A stretch of 64,000 nt of DNA, from NCBI RefSeq assembly GCF_025642115.1, contig NZ_CP106753.1, forward strand, positions 1,449,501-1,513,500. The letters are read 5' to 3'. A program made the position numbers and the translations under genes. The stretch comes from Chitiniphilus purpureus. GTDB lineage: Bacteria; Pseudomonadota; Gammaproteobacteria; Burkholderiales; Chitinibacteraceae. The notes beneath the pieces are model-generated. The model was given only the letters and a program-made list of their open reading frames with translations. It was not told the origin of the DNA and did not search any database. Of this stretch, positions 23,901 to 31,551 are shown one piece after another (the first letter of the stretch is position 1; the number at the start of each line of letters is the position of its first letter).

Positions 23901-24422
23901 ATGGAAACATCAATACTATTCGCAAGCCTTTTCTCCATTGCAACGGGTGCATTCATTTTTAACTTGGTTAGCGGGCGAATGCACGCAAAGCCGTGGCTAT
24001 TACTAGTTCCTGCATTTTTAGCCATTATCTTAACATTTGGATTCCAAGTTTTAATCGATGATCTGGTCTCAGCCCTTGATGCCGCCAAACCGAAAGAAAA
24101 GCACTTTGAAGATTTAAAGCTAGCAATGACCTTGATCAACACCATAGTCGGCGCATTCTCCGGTGCACTCATTGGCACAGCGATCAGCAATCGCGCGCTA
24201 CATCTACACTCAAAAGAGATAAAATCACTAAACGAACGAAAAAAACTAAATGATCGAATTTTTGAAGAGATCGATGAAATAGGCGCTCAACTCTCAAGCC
24301 CCGATTCTTCATACACAAATGAAGATCGCATAAAAATGAACGATCATAGAAATATGCTCATTTCCGATCACATCAGAGAGTTGAGGGAAATACGCAAAGC
24401 GGAAAGAGCATTATCCATATAA
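23901..24422 (+). CDS. Low-GC three-helix membrane protein (173 aa)
   Basis: Three hydrophobic helices (about residues 3-22, 32-52, 78-98) are followed by a long charged cytoplasmic helix pair (105-170) rich in Lys, Glu, Asn and Ile. Base composition and codon use (AAA, ATA, AAT) are far AT-richer than the neighbours, which points to recent transfer. GAGGGGAAA precedes the ATG. It could be a membrane-damaging or exclusion effector, but no family is recognised. Confidence 0.55.
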   Translation: METSILFASLFSIATGAFIFNLVSGRMHAKPWLLLVPAFLAIILTFGFQVLIDDLVSALDAAKPKEKHFEDLKLAMTLINTIVGAFSGALIGTAISNRALHLHSKEIKSLNERKKLNDRIFEEIDEIGAQLSSPDSSYTNEDRIKMNDHRNMLISDHIRELREIRKAERALSI

Positions 24423-24588
24423 CCCCAAATGCTTGACTGAAGCCGCGCAACATCCTGGCCTGAAGGGGCATCGGCGTGGCGGCGATGACTGGGCTTGGTG
24501 GGTGCTGGTGAAGGCGTAGATGCTTAGATGCAGGCCAGCACGTACGCAACGATCGTTTTTTTCTTTCACGTCAAGGACTGCAACTCAC

Positions 24589-24990
24589 ATGAACCCGCTC
24601 ATTCACGGCCTTGAGTCTATCGTGGCAGGCACCACATCGTTTTCCGCGCCCCCCGTTGAAAGTGACGCCTACAACGACTTCCAGGCGATGGCAGAAGCGC
24701 TGACGGAGGCCAAAACCGCCGGCCTTCTGTACCAGGTAGCGGTGCAGCGCTCACGAGCACGGGCAACCTATGACCACGCAAAGACCATCGTTGTGTCCGG
24801 CGGGCTCACCCCCAAAGGGCGCGAATTTCTGGAAGCTGCGAAGGTACCGCCTCCTGAAGCTGCCACACCCACGCCAGCAGGTGTCGAGAAGCCAGCGGAG
24901 ATATTGCAACTCAAGCCCACGTTCGCAGGCATGAGCATTGACCTGAAGGCCTTGTGGCAAAAATGGAAGTCACGAGGCGGCACGGCTTAG
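24589..24990 (+). CDS. Phage hypothetical protein (133 aa)
   Basis: A soluble protein with an Ala/Thr-rich helix (FQAMAEALTEAKTAGLLYQ, ARATYDHAKTIV), then VSGGLTPKGREFLEAAK and a Pro/Ala linker before a short C-terminal helix. The SGGLTxxG..FLEAAK segment resembles a winged-helix-like end. The frame extends upstream, but ATG 24589 (AAGGA ten bases before) is the best start. A terminator follows. Confidence 0.5.
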   Translation: MNPLIHGLESIVAGTTSFSAPPVESDAYNDFQAMAEALTEAKTAGLLYQVAVQRSRARATYDHAKTIVVSGGLTPKGREFLEAAKVPPPEAATPTPAGVEKPAEILQLKPTFAGMSIDLKALWQKWKSRGGTA

Positions 24991-25017
24991 CGCAGCGCCA
25001 AGCGGATACCAGAAAGC

Positions 25018-25043
25018 CAAAGGCCCGCAATCGCGGGCCTTTT
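25018..25043. terminator. Bidirectional terminator
   Basis: The stem AAGGCCCGC/GCGGGCCTT with loop AATC is flanked by an A-run and a T-run. It separates the rightward accessory genes from the leftward higBA pair. Confidence 0.8.
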
Positions 25044-25062
25044 CATTGCGACAGCGATCCGA

Positions 25063-25374
25063 TCACGCCGCCATCGGCTGCACTTCGCGTTCGATGTCCG
25101 CCGCGATGGTCTGCTCGGCCACCTTGATGTCATAGGCCGTTTGCAGGTTGATCCAGCTTTGCACGTCGCCGCCGAAGTAGCGCACCAGGCGCAGGGCGGT
25201 GTCGACGGTGATGCCACGCCGCCCCAGCACGATGTCGTTGATGCGCGAGGCGGGCACATGCAGCGCCTTGGCCAGGGCGTTGGCGGAGATATGCAACGGC
25301 TTGAGGTAATCCTCGCGCAGCACCTCGCCCGGGTGGACGGGCCGCATGCCATTCTTGGGGGCAGCAATAGCCAT
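25063..25374 (-). CDS. higA: HigA-like antitoxin
   Basis: The 103-residue protein starts with the family hallmark RPVHPGEVLREDYLKPL and continues as an XRE helix-turn-helix (ISANALAKALHVPASRINDIVLGRRGIT, described) with DTALRLVRYFG and a WINLQTAYD C-terminus. It neutralises HigB and represses the operon by binding the palindrome upstream of higB. It lies 11 bases downstream of higB, the usual toxin-first order. Confidence 0.92.
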   Translation of the reverse strand: MAIAAPKNGMRPVHPGEVLREDYLKPLHISANALAKALHVPASRINDIVLGRRGITVDTALRLVRYFGGDVQSWINLQTAYDIKVAEQTIAADIEREVQPMAA

Positions 25375-25385
25375 GATGGGCTCTC

Positions 25386-25664
25386 CTAGTGGTAGTCCAC
25401 GATTTCGACGTGCTCGACCCCTTCAGCGGTCCAGACAAAGCACACGCGCCACTGATCGTTGATGCGGATGCTGTGCTGGCCGGCCCGATCGCCGTGCAGC
25501 TGCTCCAGCCGATTGCCCGGCGGGGCTCGCAGGGCATTGAGGGTGGCTGCGCTATCGAGCTGCTGCAGTTTGCGGGTGGCCACGCTGGCGATATTGGCAA
25601 ACCGGGCAACGCGCTTCCCGGCAAACAAATCCGCAGTCGCTTGGTCGGCGAAGGATCGAATCAT
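25386..25664 (-). CDS. higB: HigB-like RelE-superfamily toxin
   Basis: This 92-residue ribosome-dependent mRNA interferase shows MIRSFADQATADLFAG, the RKLQQLDSA helix, GNRLEQLHGDRAGQHSIRIN and a QWRVCFVW strand. That is the GxxxxLxGxxxGxxxIRVNxQWRxxF pattern of HigB. It appears intact, with higA directly downstream. The pair should stabilise the prophage or act against other phages. Confidence 0.92.
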   Translation of the reverse strand: MIRSFADQATADLFAGKRVARFANIASVATRKLQQLDSAATLNALRAPPGNRLEQLHGDRAGQHSIRINDQWRVCFVWTAEGVEHVEIVDYH

Positions 25665-25676
25665 GCCTCATGATAT

Positions 25677-25696
25677 ACCGTTTAACGGTAAACGGT
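25677..25696. promoter_or_regulatory. higBA operator palindrome
   Basis: ACCGTTTA (25677-25684) and TAAACGGT (25689-25696) form a perfect eight-base inverted repeat around ACGG, 13 bases before the higB ATG. This is the expected HigA binding site. Confidence 0.75.
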
Positions 25697-25718
25697 AAGG
25701 CACTGTGCGTGGGCCGGA

Positions 25719-26762
25719 TCACTTGCCCGGTGCCAGCTCCAGCTCGACGGCGCTGGTCAGGCCGCCATCGCCCAAGGTGTGCACGATCCGCACCACCAGC
25801 CAGCCCGCGCCGTCGATTTCCGGTTTGAAGCCGGATACCGTGACTGGCGTTTCTGGGTAGAGGTCGGGCCGGCCGTGGGCCAGGGTGAGCGAGAACTGGG
25901 CGACACCGCGCTGCAGCCGCGCCCATTCCGCTTTGGCCGCCCGTGTGGCGGTGGCCTTGGTGGCGTAGGTGTGGCGCAGCACGCGCACATTGTCGGCGCT
26001 GGGCGCTGTGCCTCGCCCTGAGGCGACCCCCTTGCCATTCACCGACACGCTCTGCCTCTTCGCGGCCTTGGCGTCGTGGTAGTAGGCGCGCACGGCTGAG
26101 AAGGCATCCCGATCGGCGAAGGTGAAGCGGTGGCTGTCGCCGCTGGCGCGGGTGAGGGTGACGCCAGGAATGGGCTGGCCGCTGGCGGTTTGTGCCTGGC
26201 CAGCCCGGCAGAACAGCAGGCGATCCGCCTTGACGGTGGCGATGGCATCGCATTGCTGGGCCAGCCGGGTGAGCAGGTTGGCGTCCGATTCGTTGGTCTG
26301 GTCGAGGTGCTCGATCAGCTCGTCGGCCAGCCCTGCGCCGAGCACGGGCTGCAGCTGGTTGCGGGCAGCGATGCTGCGCACGATGGCGCCCACAGTCTGG
26401 CGGTGATAGCTCTGCTCGCGCTGGGTGGTGAGGCCGGCGCGCAGATCCGCACTGCGGGCGCGCAGGGTGAGCCGGTCCGGGCTGCCACTGTGCTCGACCT
26501 CATCGACGATGTAGGTGCCCTTGTCGAGGAGGCCGGTATCCGACCAGCCCAGCGCGAGTGACAGTTTTACGCCGCGGCGTGGGATGGCCAGCTGGCCGTC
26601 ATGATCGAGCAGCGTGACGTCGAGCTGATCGGCCTCAAAGCCGCGGTTGTCGGTGAGGGTGAGCGATTCGAGGCGATCTTCCAGCCGGCGGGTGAGGTCC
26701 TGCCCATCCAGCGCGAGGCTGAACAGCGGGCGGGCAACGCGGTGGTTGCGGCTGTCCGTCAT
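25719..26762 (-). CDS. D: Late control / tail spike hub protein gpD
   Basis: The 347-residue protein belongs to the phage late control gene D family (gp27/VgrG hub-like). It forms the trimeric hub between tube and spike and has a tail role despite its name. It shows an N-terminal barrel segment (RPLFSLALDGQDLT), DRLTLRARSADLR, and the Gly-rich middle, and ends in TSAVELELAPGK. Its start overlaps the end of gpU (26759-26762). It is the last gene of the leftward FII-E-T-U-D operon. Confidence 0.92.
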   Translation of the reverse strand: MTDSRNHRVARPLFSLALDGQDLTRRLEDRLESLTLTDNRGFEADQLDVTLLDHDGQLAIPRRGVKLSLALGWSDTGLLDKGTYIVDEVEHSGSPDRLTLRARSADLRAGLTTQREQSYHRQTVGAIVRSIAARNQLQPVLGAGLADELIEHLDQTNESDANLLTRLAQQCDAIATVKADRLLFCRAGQAQTASGQPIPGVTLTRASGDSHRFTFADRDAFSAVRAYYHDAKAAKRQSVSVNGKGVASGRGTAPSADNVRVLRHTYATKATATRAAKAEWARLQRGVAQFSLTLAHGRPDLYPETPVTVSGFKPEIDGAGWLVVRIVHTLGDGGLTSAVELELAPGK

Positions 26763-27184
26763 GCGGCCCTTTCGGCGTGCGGCGGCGTGCCCAGCTGGTC
26801 GATGGCGTCGTCGTCGATGCGCTTGAGCACCAGGCTGAATTCGATGCGGCGGGCGGTGCCGTCGCTGAAGAACAGGCTGGCCGTGGTCTGGAGCGATTCG
26901 ATCACGTAGAGGCCGTAGATGTGGCCTTCGCCATCCAGCAGCGGCCAGGCCGCGCCCTCGTCGCCCATGGTTTCGAGCTCGGCCAGCGACGCCGGGCCGC
27001 CGGTGAGCTGCGGTAGCAGCACGCCGGAGAGCGTGATCGTTTCGTCATCCTTGCCCAGGTATTGCCGGGCCGGCCGCAACCCCACGCGGGCGGTGCTGGC
27101 GTGCCGCCAGGCGAGTTGTCGCTGCAGTTCCTGATAGGGCACGCTGCGCAGCCCAAACACGAACATTCCCAGTGCCATCATCAT
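26759..27184 (-). CDS. U: Tail protein gpU
   Basis: This 141-residue tail protein shows the P2 gpU start (MALGMFVFGLRSVPYQELQRQ split by type) with WRH, TITLSGVLLP and GDEGAAWPLLDGEG. It is needed to finish the tail tube or baseplate. GAGGG lies eight bases before the ATG at 27184, and other ATGs follow directly. It lies between T and D as in P2. Confidence 0.9.
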   Translation of the reverse strand: MMMALGMFVFGLRSVPYQELQRQLAWRHASTARVGLRPARQYLGKDDETITLSGVLLPQLTGGPASLAELETMGDEGAAWPLLDGEGHIYGLYVIESLQTTASLFFSDGTARRIEFSLVLKRIDDDAIDQLGTPPHAERAA

Positions 27185-27195
27185 GCTGGCCACCC

Positions 27196-30100
27196 TCAAT
27201 CCCGATCCGACAAGGCCGAGCGCAGCCGTGCCGCCTTGGCGTGCTCGCGTTCATCCAGCAGCTGCGCCAGCATCTGCCGCAGTTCGCCCACCTGCTGTCC
27301 TGGCCCGACCTTGATTTCGATGGTGATCTGATCGCCCGCGATCTGAATGCCCCCGGCCTGCGTGGCCAGCGGTGGGCGGGTGTCGATACGCAGCGGGCTG
27401 CCGTCGGCTGCCGCTGGCCCAGACAAGGCGCCCAGGGTGATGCCACTGCCGGCGACGGTGAGCCGCCTGGCCGTATCCAGGACCGCGGCCAGCGGGCCTT
27501 GCTGGTTGCGCTCCAGGCCCTGCTGCAAGCCGGCCATGGTGTGGCCGCCGATGGTGGCGAATACCCGCGATGGTGAGCGGATGCGAAGCACATCCTTTAC
27601 TGAGCCACTGATGCTATTGCCCAGTGCAGTGAGCCGCGCCTTCAGGGCTTCCCATTTCTGGTTGATGCCCCCAATCAGGCCATCGATCAGCATGCGGCCA
27701 AAATCCGTGAATTTGGCGGGAATGTCGATTCCGAACCACGACAGCACGGCGGCGAAGGCCCGGTGGAACAGCCCCAGCGGTGACCAGTTGAGGATCAGCA
27801 CGCCGATGCCTGAGAGGCCGCCGCCGGCGGCGCCCTGCAGCTCGGCCCATACCGCACGAAAGAAGCCGGACACCTGGCCCCAGTTGTTGATCAGCGCACG
27901 GGCCGCGCCGATCACGGGGAATACGTAATTCAGGATGGGGTGTTGCCGGAACGCGGCGTCCACCTGAGCCCAGTAGCGCCACAGCAGATATACGGCACCG
28001 GCGATCATGGTGATGGCCAGCCCGACCGGGTTCAACATCAGCGCACGGCCGAGCCAGAGCATGCCCTGCCCAAAAATGCGGATCAGCCGCCAGGCATTGC
28101 CCAGCATGCCCGGCAGCGCTACCAGTGCCCGCTGCGCCAGCGATAGCCCGGCGGTGGCCGCCCGGGCGCCGCTACCCAGGCCGAACAGCGCCAGCCCGGC
28201 GCGCGCCAGGATGAAGCGCGATAGCAGCATGGGGCCGAGTACGGATGCGGCAGCCACTGCGACGCCACCGAGGGCGGTGATCAGCAGTGCGGCGATGCCC
28301 AGCACCTTCATCAGCGTACCGGCGAGGCGCGGATTCTCTACTGCCCAGGTGCGTACAGCGCTGGCCGTCCTGCCGATCCACTCCGTGAGCGCCTTCAGCT
28401 CCGGGGCGATGGCTTCGCCGAAGGCGGCCAGCATGTTGGTGGCGGTGCCGCTGGCGGCTTCCCACAGGTTCTTGAGCGTGCCGAGCTGTTCGTTCACGCG
28501 CTGTTGCAAGCTGGCTTGATCGCGCATGCGCTGCAACACGTCGTCGTAGCCGGCTTGGCCCTTCTCGATGATCTTGGAGAGGACTTCGTTGGTTTCCTTG
28601 TCGTCGCCGTAGATGTCTTTCAGCACCTGTAGCCGCGTAACGGTATTGAGGCCGCGCAGCTTGGTGAGCTCCTTCATCATCTTGTCGAAGCCGCCGAACT
28701 CGCCCTTGCCATTGGTGAAGTCAAGATTCAGGCGCACGCCGGTGGCTGCGCGCAGGTCGGCCTGGGCCTTGGCGATCTTGCCGACGTTGAGCGAGCCGGC
28801 CACGACCTTGCGGATGGCGTTGCCGGCGGATTCGCCGCGCATGCCGGCCTGATCCATCATCACCACGAACGGGGCCATGGCGTTGGCACCGGCCAGGCCC
28901 TTCTGCTTGATCATGTCCATCACCGGGCCGAGACCCTTGTAGGCTTCGAGCATGTTGCTCGGATCGACACCCAGGTAGAACGCACGTTGAATGGTGTCGG
29001 TGAGCGCCAGCATGTCGCCGTTGGCGGTGCGGGTGGCGTCCTGCAATTTGGCGGTGAACTCCGCAGCCTGGTCCGGCGCCATCTTGAGTTGCACGCCCAG
29101 CAGCGCGGTGGCTTCGCCGACGCCGGCCAGGATGTTCCGCGCCGGGACGCCCTGGCGCACCAGCATGGTCATCATGTTCTGGAAATCGGCCGTGGTGCCA
29201 GGCAGACGGTCACCAAGTTTGGTGGCCAGCGCATCAATCTTGGCGAACTCGGCCGCTGCCTTGCCGTTGGCCCCCATCATTGAGACACGCAGCTGGGTGC
29301 GTGCATCCTCGGCCTCGGCGTAGGCGCCAATCGGTTTCATCATGGCACGCTGCCCGGCCTGGCCGGCAGCGAGCATGGCGTAGCCGGCGCCGCCGACCAT
29401 GCCGGTGTGCAGCATGGCCTTGGCGTGGCCAGCCTTGAGCTTTTCCAGGCGCTCCATGCGCTGGGAGGCTTCGGCGACAGTCTTGCTCTGACGCTCGATT
29501 TCGGCCGTGGCAGCAGCGACATCGCGCCTGAGCTTGAGCTGATGGGCGCCCAGCGCATGGGTCGTGATGCCGTTTTGCCCGAGTACGTCCTTGAGACGGG
29601 CCAGGTCCTGGCGCTGTTTGCCATAGTTTGCGCTCAGTTTTTCCACTTCGCGCCCAACTGCCTTCATCTTGTCCGCGATGTCGCTGTGCGCCTTCTTGGC
29701 CCCGCCCAGCTCGGCACTCAATTGGCCGAGCACCTGGCGCTGCTGCTCGACTGCCTTGATCGCTTCCAGCCTGGCGCCCTTGTCCTTGACCAGCTGCGCT
29801 TCGGCCGCCCGCAGGCTGGCCAGGGTGCGCTGCTGGGCGGCAACGAGTTCGTTGTGGGCGCGCTTCTGGTTGTCGGTGACGCCGCTGGCGTCGCCCATGC
29901 CGGTTCTCATGGCGCGGATTGCGACCTGATTTTTCTCATGCTCGGCAGTGAGCTTTGCCACCTCGCCACGCGTTTTGCGCGTGGCTGCGTCGGCGGCACG
30001 CTGGGCGGCTCGATGTGCGTCGAGCGCAGCCCGGCCCTGCTCGATACGGGCATTGAGCGCGGCCAGCTGGCGCTCGCCTGGCGCGGCCTGGCGCCGCAGG

Positions 30101-30333
30101 GCGGCCAGCTCGGCCTCGGCTTCCTTGAGTTTGCGCCCCATGGCACCGGCGGCGATGCCGATGCTGGTGAATTGCTCGGCCAGCCGCTGCGACTTCTCCA
30201 GCGCGGCCAGCTGATCGCGGGCAGCCTTGAGCCCCTTGGCGGCATCGCCGCCGCCGGCGCGAATACGCTTGAGCGGTGCGGTTACCCGGTCAATCGCGCT
30301 CAGCACCACCTGAAGGCGCAGATCGCGATTCAT
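27196..30333 (-). CDS. T: Tail tape measure protein gpT
   Basis: At 1,045 residues it is the tape measure that sets tail length and is injected with DNA. The first 300 residues are a long Ala/Gln/Lys-rich coiled coil. The segment around 330-560 is the TP901/P2-type conserved tape-measure core (MGANGKAAAEFAKID, LVRQGVPARNILAG, MDQAGMRGESAGNAIR). Hydrophobic segments at about 670-860 follow, and the C-terminus is again helical. It is longer than P2 gpT (815 aa), so the tail is expected to be somewhat longer. Confidence 0.93.
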   Translation of the reverse strand: MNRDLRLQVVLSAIDRVTAPLKRIRAGGGDAAKGLKAARDQLAALEKSQRLAEQFTSIGIAAGAMGRKLKEAEAELAALRRQAAPGERQLAALNARIEQGRAALDAHRAAQRAADAATRKTRGEVAKLTAEHEKNQVAIRAMRTGMGDASGVTDNQKRAHNELVAAQQRTLASLRAAEAQLVKDKGARLEAIKAVEQQRQVLGQLSAELGGAKKAHSDIADKMKAVGREVEKLSANYGKQRQDLARLKDVLGQNGITTHALGAHQLKLRRDVAAATAEIERQSKTVAEASQRMERLEKLKAGHAKAMLHTGMVGGAGYAMLAAGQAGQRAMMKPIGAYAEAEDARTQLRVSMMGANGKAAAEFAKIDALATKLGDRLPGTTADFQNMMTMLVRQGVPARNILAGVGEATALLGVQLKMAPDQAAEFTAKLQDATRTANGDMLALTDTIQRAFYLGVDPSNMLEAYKGLGPVMDMIKQKGLAGANAMAPFVVMMDQAGMRGESAGNAIRKVVAGSLNVGKIAKAQADLRAATGVRLNLDFTNGKGEFGGFDKMMKELTKLRGLNTVTRLQVLKDIYGDDKETNEVLSKIIEKGQAGYDDVLQRMRDQASLQQRVNEQLGTLKNLWEAASGTATNMLAAFGEAIAPELKALTEWIGRTASAVRTWAVENPRLAGTLMKVLGIAALLITALGGVAVAAASVLGPMLLSRFILARAGLALFGLGSGARAATAGLSLAQRALVALPGMLGNAWRLIRIFGQGMLWLGRALMLNPVGLAITMIAGAVYLLWRYWAQVDAAFRQHPILNYVFPVIGAARALINNWGQVSGFFRAVWAELQGAAGGGLSGIGVLILNWSPLGLFHRAFAAVLSWFGIDIPAKFTDFGRMLIDGLIGGINQKWEALKARLTALGNSISGSVKDVLRIRSPSRVFATIGGHTMAGLQQGLERNQQGPLAAVLDTARRLTVAGSGITLGALSGPAAADGSPLRIDTRPPLATQAGGIQIAGDQITIEIKVGPGQQVGELRQMLAQLLDEREHAKAARLRSALSDRD

Positions 30334-30466
30334 CGCGCACCCCCAGGCGGAACAGCGCCGCGAGCATGCGGCCCATGTAGTACAGCAGCGGCACGAGCAA
30401 CGAGATCAGCCAGAGCACGACCAGCACGCACAGGGCGATGGCGATCAACGAGAGAATGAGATCCAT
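30290..30466 (-). CDS. Possible small membrane protein between E' and T (58 aa)
   Basis: An ATG at 30466 opens a 58-codon frame with one or two hydrophobic helices (residues 2-33) and a polar end. It overlaps the T start by 44 bases. No clear ribosome binding site is visible, and P2 has no gene here, so confidence is limited. Confidence 0.35.
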   Translation of the reverse strand: MDLILSLIAIALCVLVVLWLISLLVPLLYYMGRMLAALFRLGVRDESRSAPSGGAERD

Positions 30467-30507
30467 GGCGCAGTCGGGACAAGGGATGCCCTCATCATAG
30501 GGGGAAA

Positions 30508-30550
30508 CAAAAACGGCAGTGCGTGGCGCGAATCACGCCCCGTCACTGCC
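30508..30550 (-). terminator. Hairpin with T-run between E' and T
   Basis: On the minus strand, GGCAGTG (30550-30544) pairs with CACTGCC (30521-30515), with a nested GCGTG/CACGC stem, followed by GTTTTTGTTT. It looks like an intrinsic terminator but lies inside the tail operon, so it may only attenuate. Confidence 0.45.
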
Positions 30551-30957
30551 GCAGCGGACGCGGGCACGCTCGCGCCAGGCCATCAGCTCGGACACTGGCA
30601 TCGCATCCATGGCCTGGGGGGGCCAGTGGAACACGGTAGCGATGTCCGCCATGGCGTCCTCTACGCGATCTGGAATTCCGCTTTCACTGCTTTCGGCAGC
30701 AAAAAATTGGTCACCTCGGTACCACACTGCAGCAGATCAGCCGGATCGAGCCGGCGTGCTTCCTCGGGCAATAGGGTGGGCTCGGTGATCCGGGGCAGCA
30801 GGGTGATCAGCGCGCCGGCTTCCAGGCGGGTGAGCTCGACCAGCGAGATGCCACGCAGTTCGCCGGCATTCGGCTTGCGCAGGGTGAGCGTGGCGATGGT
30901 CTGTTCACCGCGGACGAGGGCGGTATCGAGGGTGATGGTTGCGGTTTGTTGGCTCAT
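30533..30957 (-). CDS. E': gpE+E' frameshift fusion (tail assembly chaperone, long form)
   Basis: Reading gpE to the slip site at 30700-30706 and continuing in the -1 frame gives an in-frame extension of about 55 residues to the stop at 30533. The extension contains ADIATVFHWPPQAMDAM and ELMAWRERARVR, the conserved P2 GpE' (GpE family) sequence. By analogy with P2 and lambda G/GT, the long form links the tape measure to tube subunits. The E' part also has an ATG at 30652. Confidence 0.85.
30661..30957 (-). CDS. E: Tail assembly chaperone gpE (short form)
   Basis: This 98-residue protein (TITLDTALVRGEQTIATLTL, RKPNAGELRGISL, TNFLLPKAVKAEF) is the phage tail assembly protein family, equivalent to P2 gpE. 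It lies between the tube gene FII and the tape measure. About 86 codons in, it contains the T TTT TTG slip site that produces the E+E' fusion. Confidence 0.9.
   Translation of the reverse strand: MSQQTATITLDTALVRGEQTIATLTLRKPNAGELRGISLVELTRLEAGALITLLPRITEPTLLPEEARRLDPADLLQCGTEVTNFLLPKAVKAEFQIA
30700..30706 (-). promoter_or_regulatory. Programmed -1 ribosomal frameshift site
   Basis: The minus strand reads T TTT TTG in the gpE frame, the same heptamer used by P2 for E+E'. The -1 frame then continues without stop into the E' sequence. Confidence 0.85.
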
Positions 30958-30988
30958 TGGGGGTTCCTTGGGATCAGACGGGCCGGGC

Positions 30989-31504
30989 TCAGAGGCCCAG
31001 CGCGCGGCGGTGCTCGGCTTGACGATCGACGCCGCCGATGATTTCCAGCATGTTCACCGGGTCGATTTCGACATCGGCGGTGCCGTTGAAAATCTCCTTG
31101 TAGTAGGCGCACCGGGTCTTGATCTTGGTGACGGTATCCTCACCGCGCTTGGCTTCGCCGCGGTCGATTTCTTCGTGCCGGCCGCGCATGACGATTTCGA
31201 CGGCATCGACTTCGCCGGTGTCGTCGCGCTGTAGCGAGCCGGTAAAGCGGATCAGCACGCCATCGATCCTGGGGGTACCGAGCGAGCGGATTTCCTCGCG
31301 CGACCAGCCGGCGCGTTCCCACTCGACGATCAGGGCATCGTCGTCGAGGCCATGATCGATGCCCACCGCGCCGGCCATGCCGCCAGCCGAATAGGCTTCG
31401 GTCTTGCGGGTGAGCTTGGGCAGGGTGACGCTGGTGACCTGGCCGGCGTAGCCGACACCGTCGACGAACATCATCAGGTTCTTGAGTTTGCGTGGCAGTG
31501 CCAT
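30989..31504 (-). CDS. FII: Major tail tube protein FII
   Basis: This 171-residue inner tube subunit of the contractile tail is recognised by LPRKLKNLMMFVDGVGYAG, KLTRKTEAYSAGGMAG, GRHEEIDRGEAKRGEDT and the ending of P2 FII. It is followed by E/E' and preceded by the sheath gene, as in P2. Confidence 0.94.
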   Translation of the reverse strand: MALPRKLKNLMMFVDGVGYAGQVTSVTLPKLTRKTEAYSAGGMAGAVGIDHGLDDDALIVEWERAGWSREEIRSLGTPRIDGVLIRFTGSLQRDDTGEVDAVEIVMRGRHEEIDRGEAKRGEDTVTKIKTRCAYYKEIFNGTADVEIDPVNMLEIIGGVDRQAEHRRALGL

Positions 31505-31551
31505 GGCGTTTCCTTTTCATGGCAGGCCGGCGCGCCGGCCCGCACCGGGGG

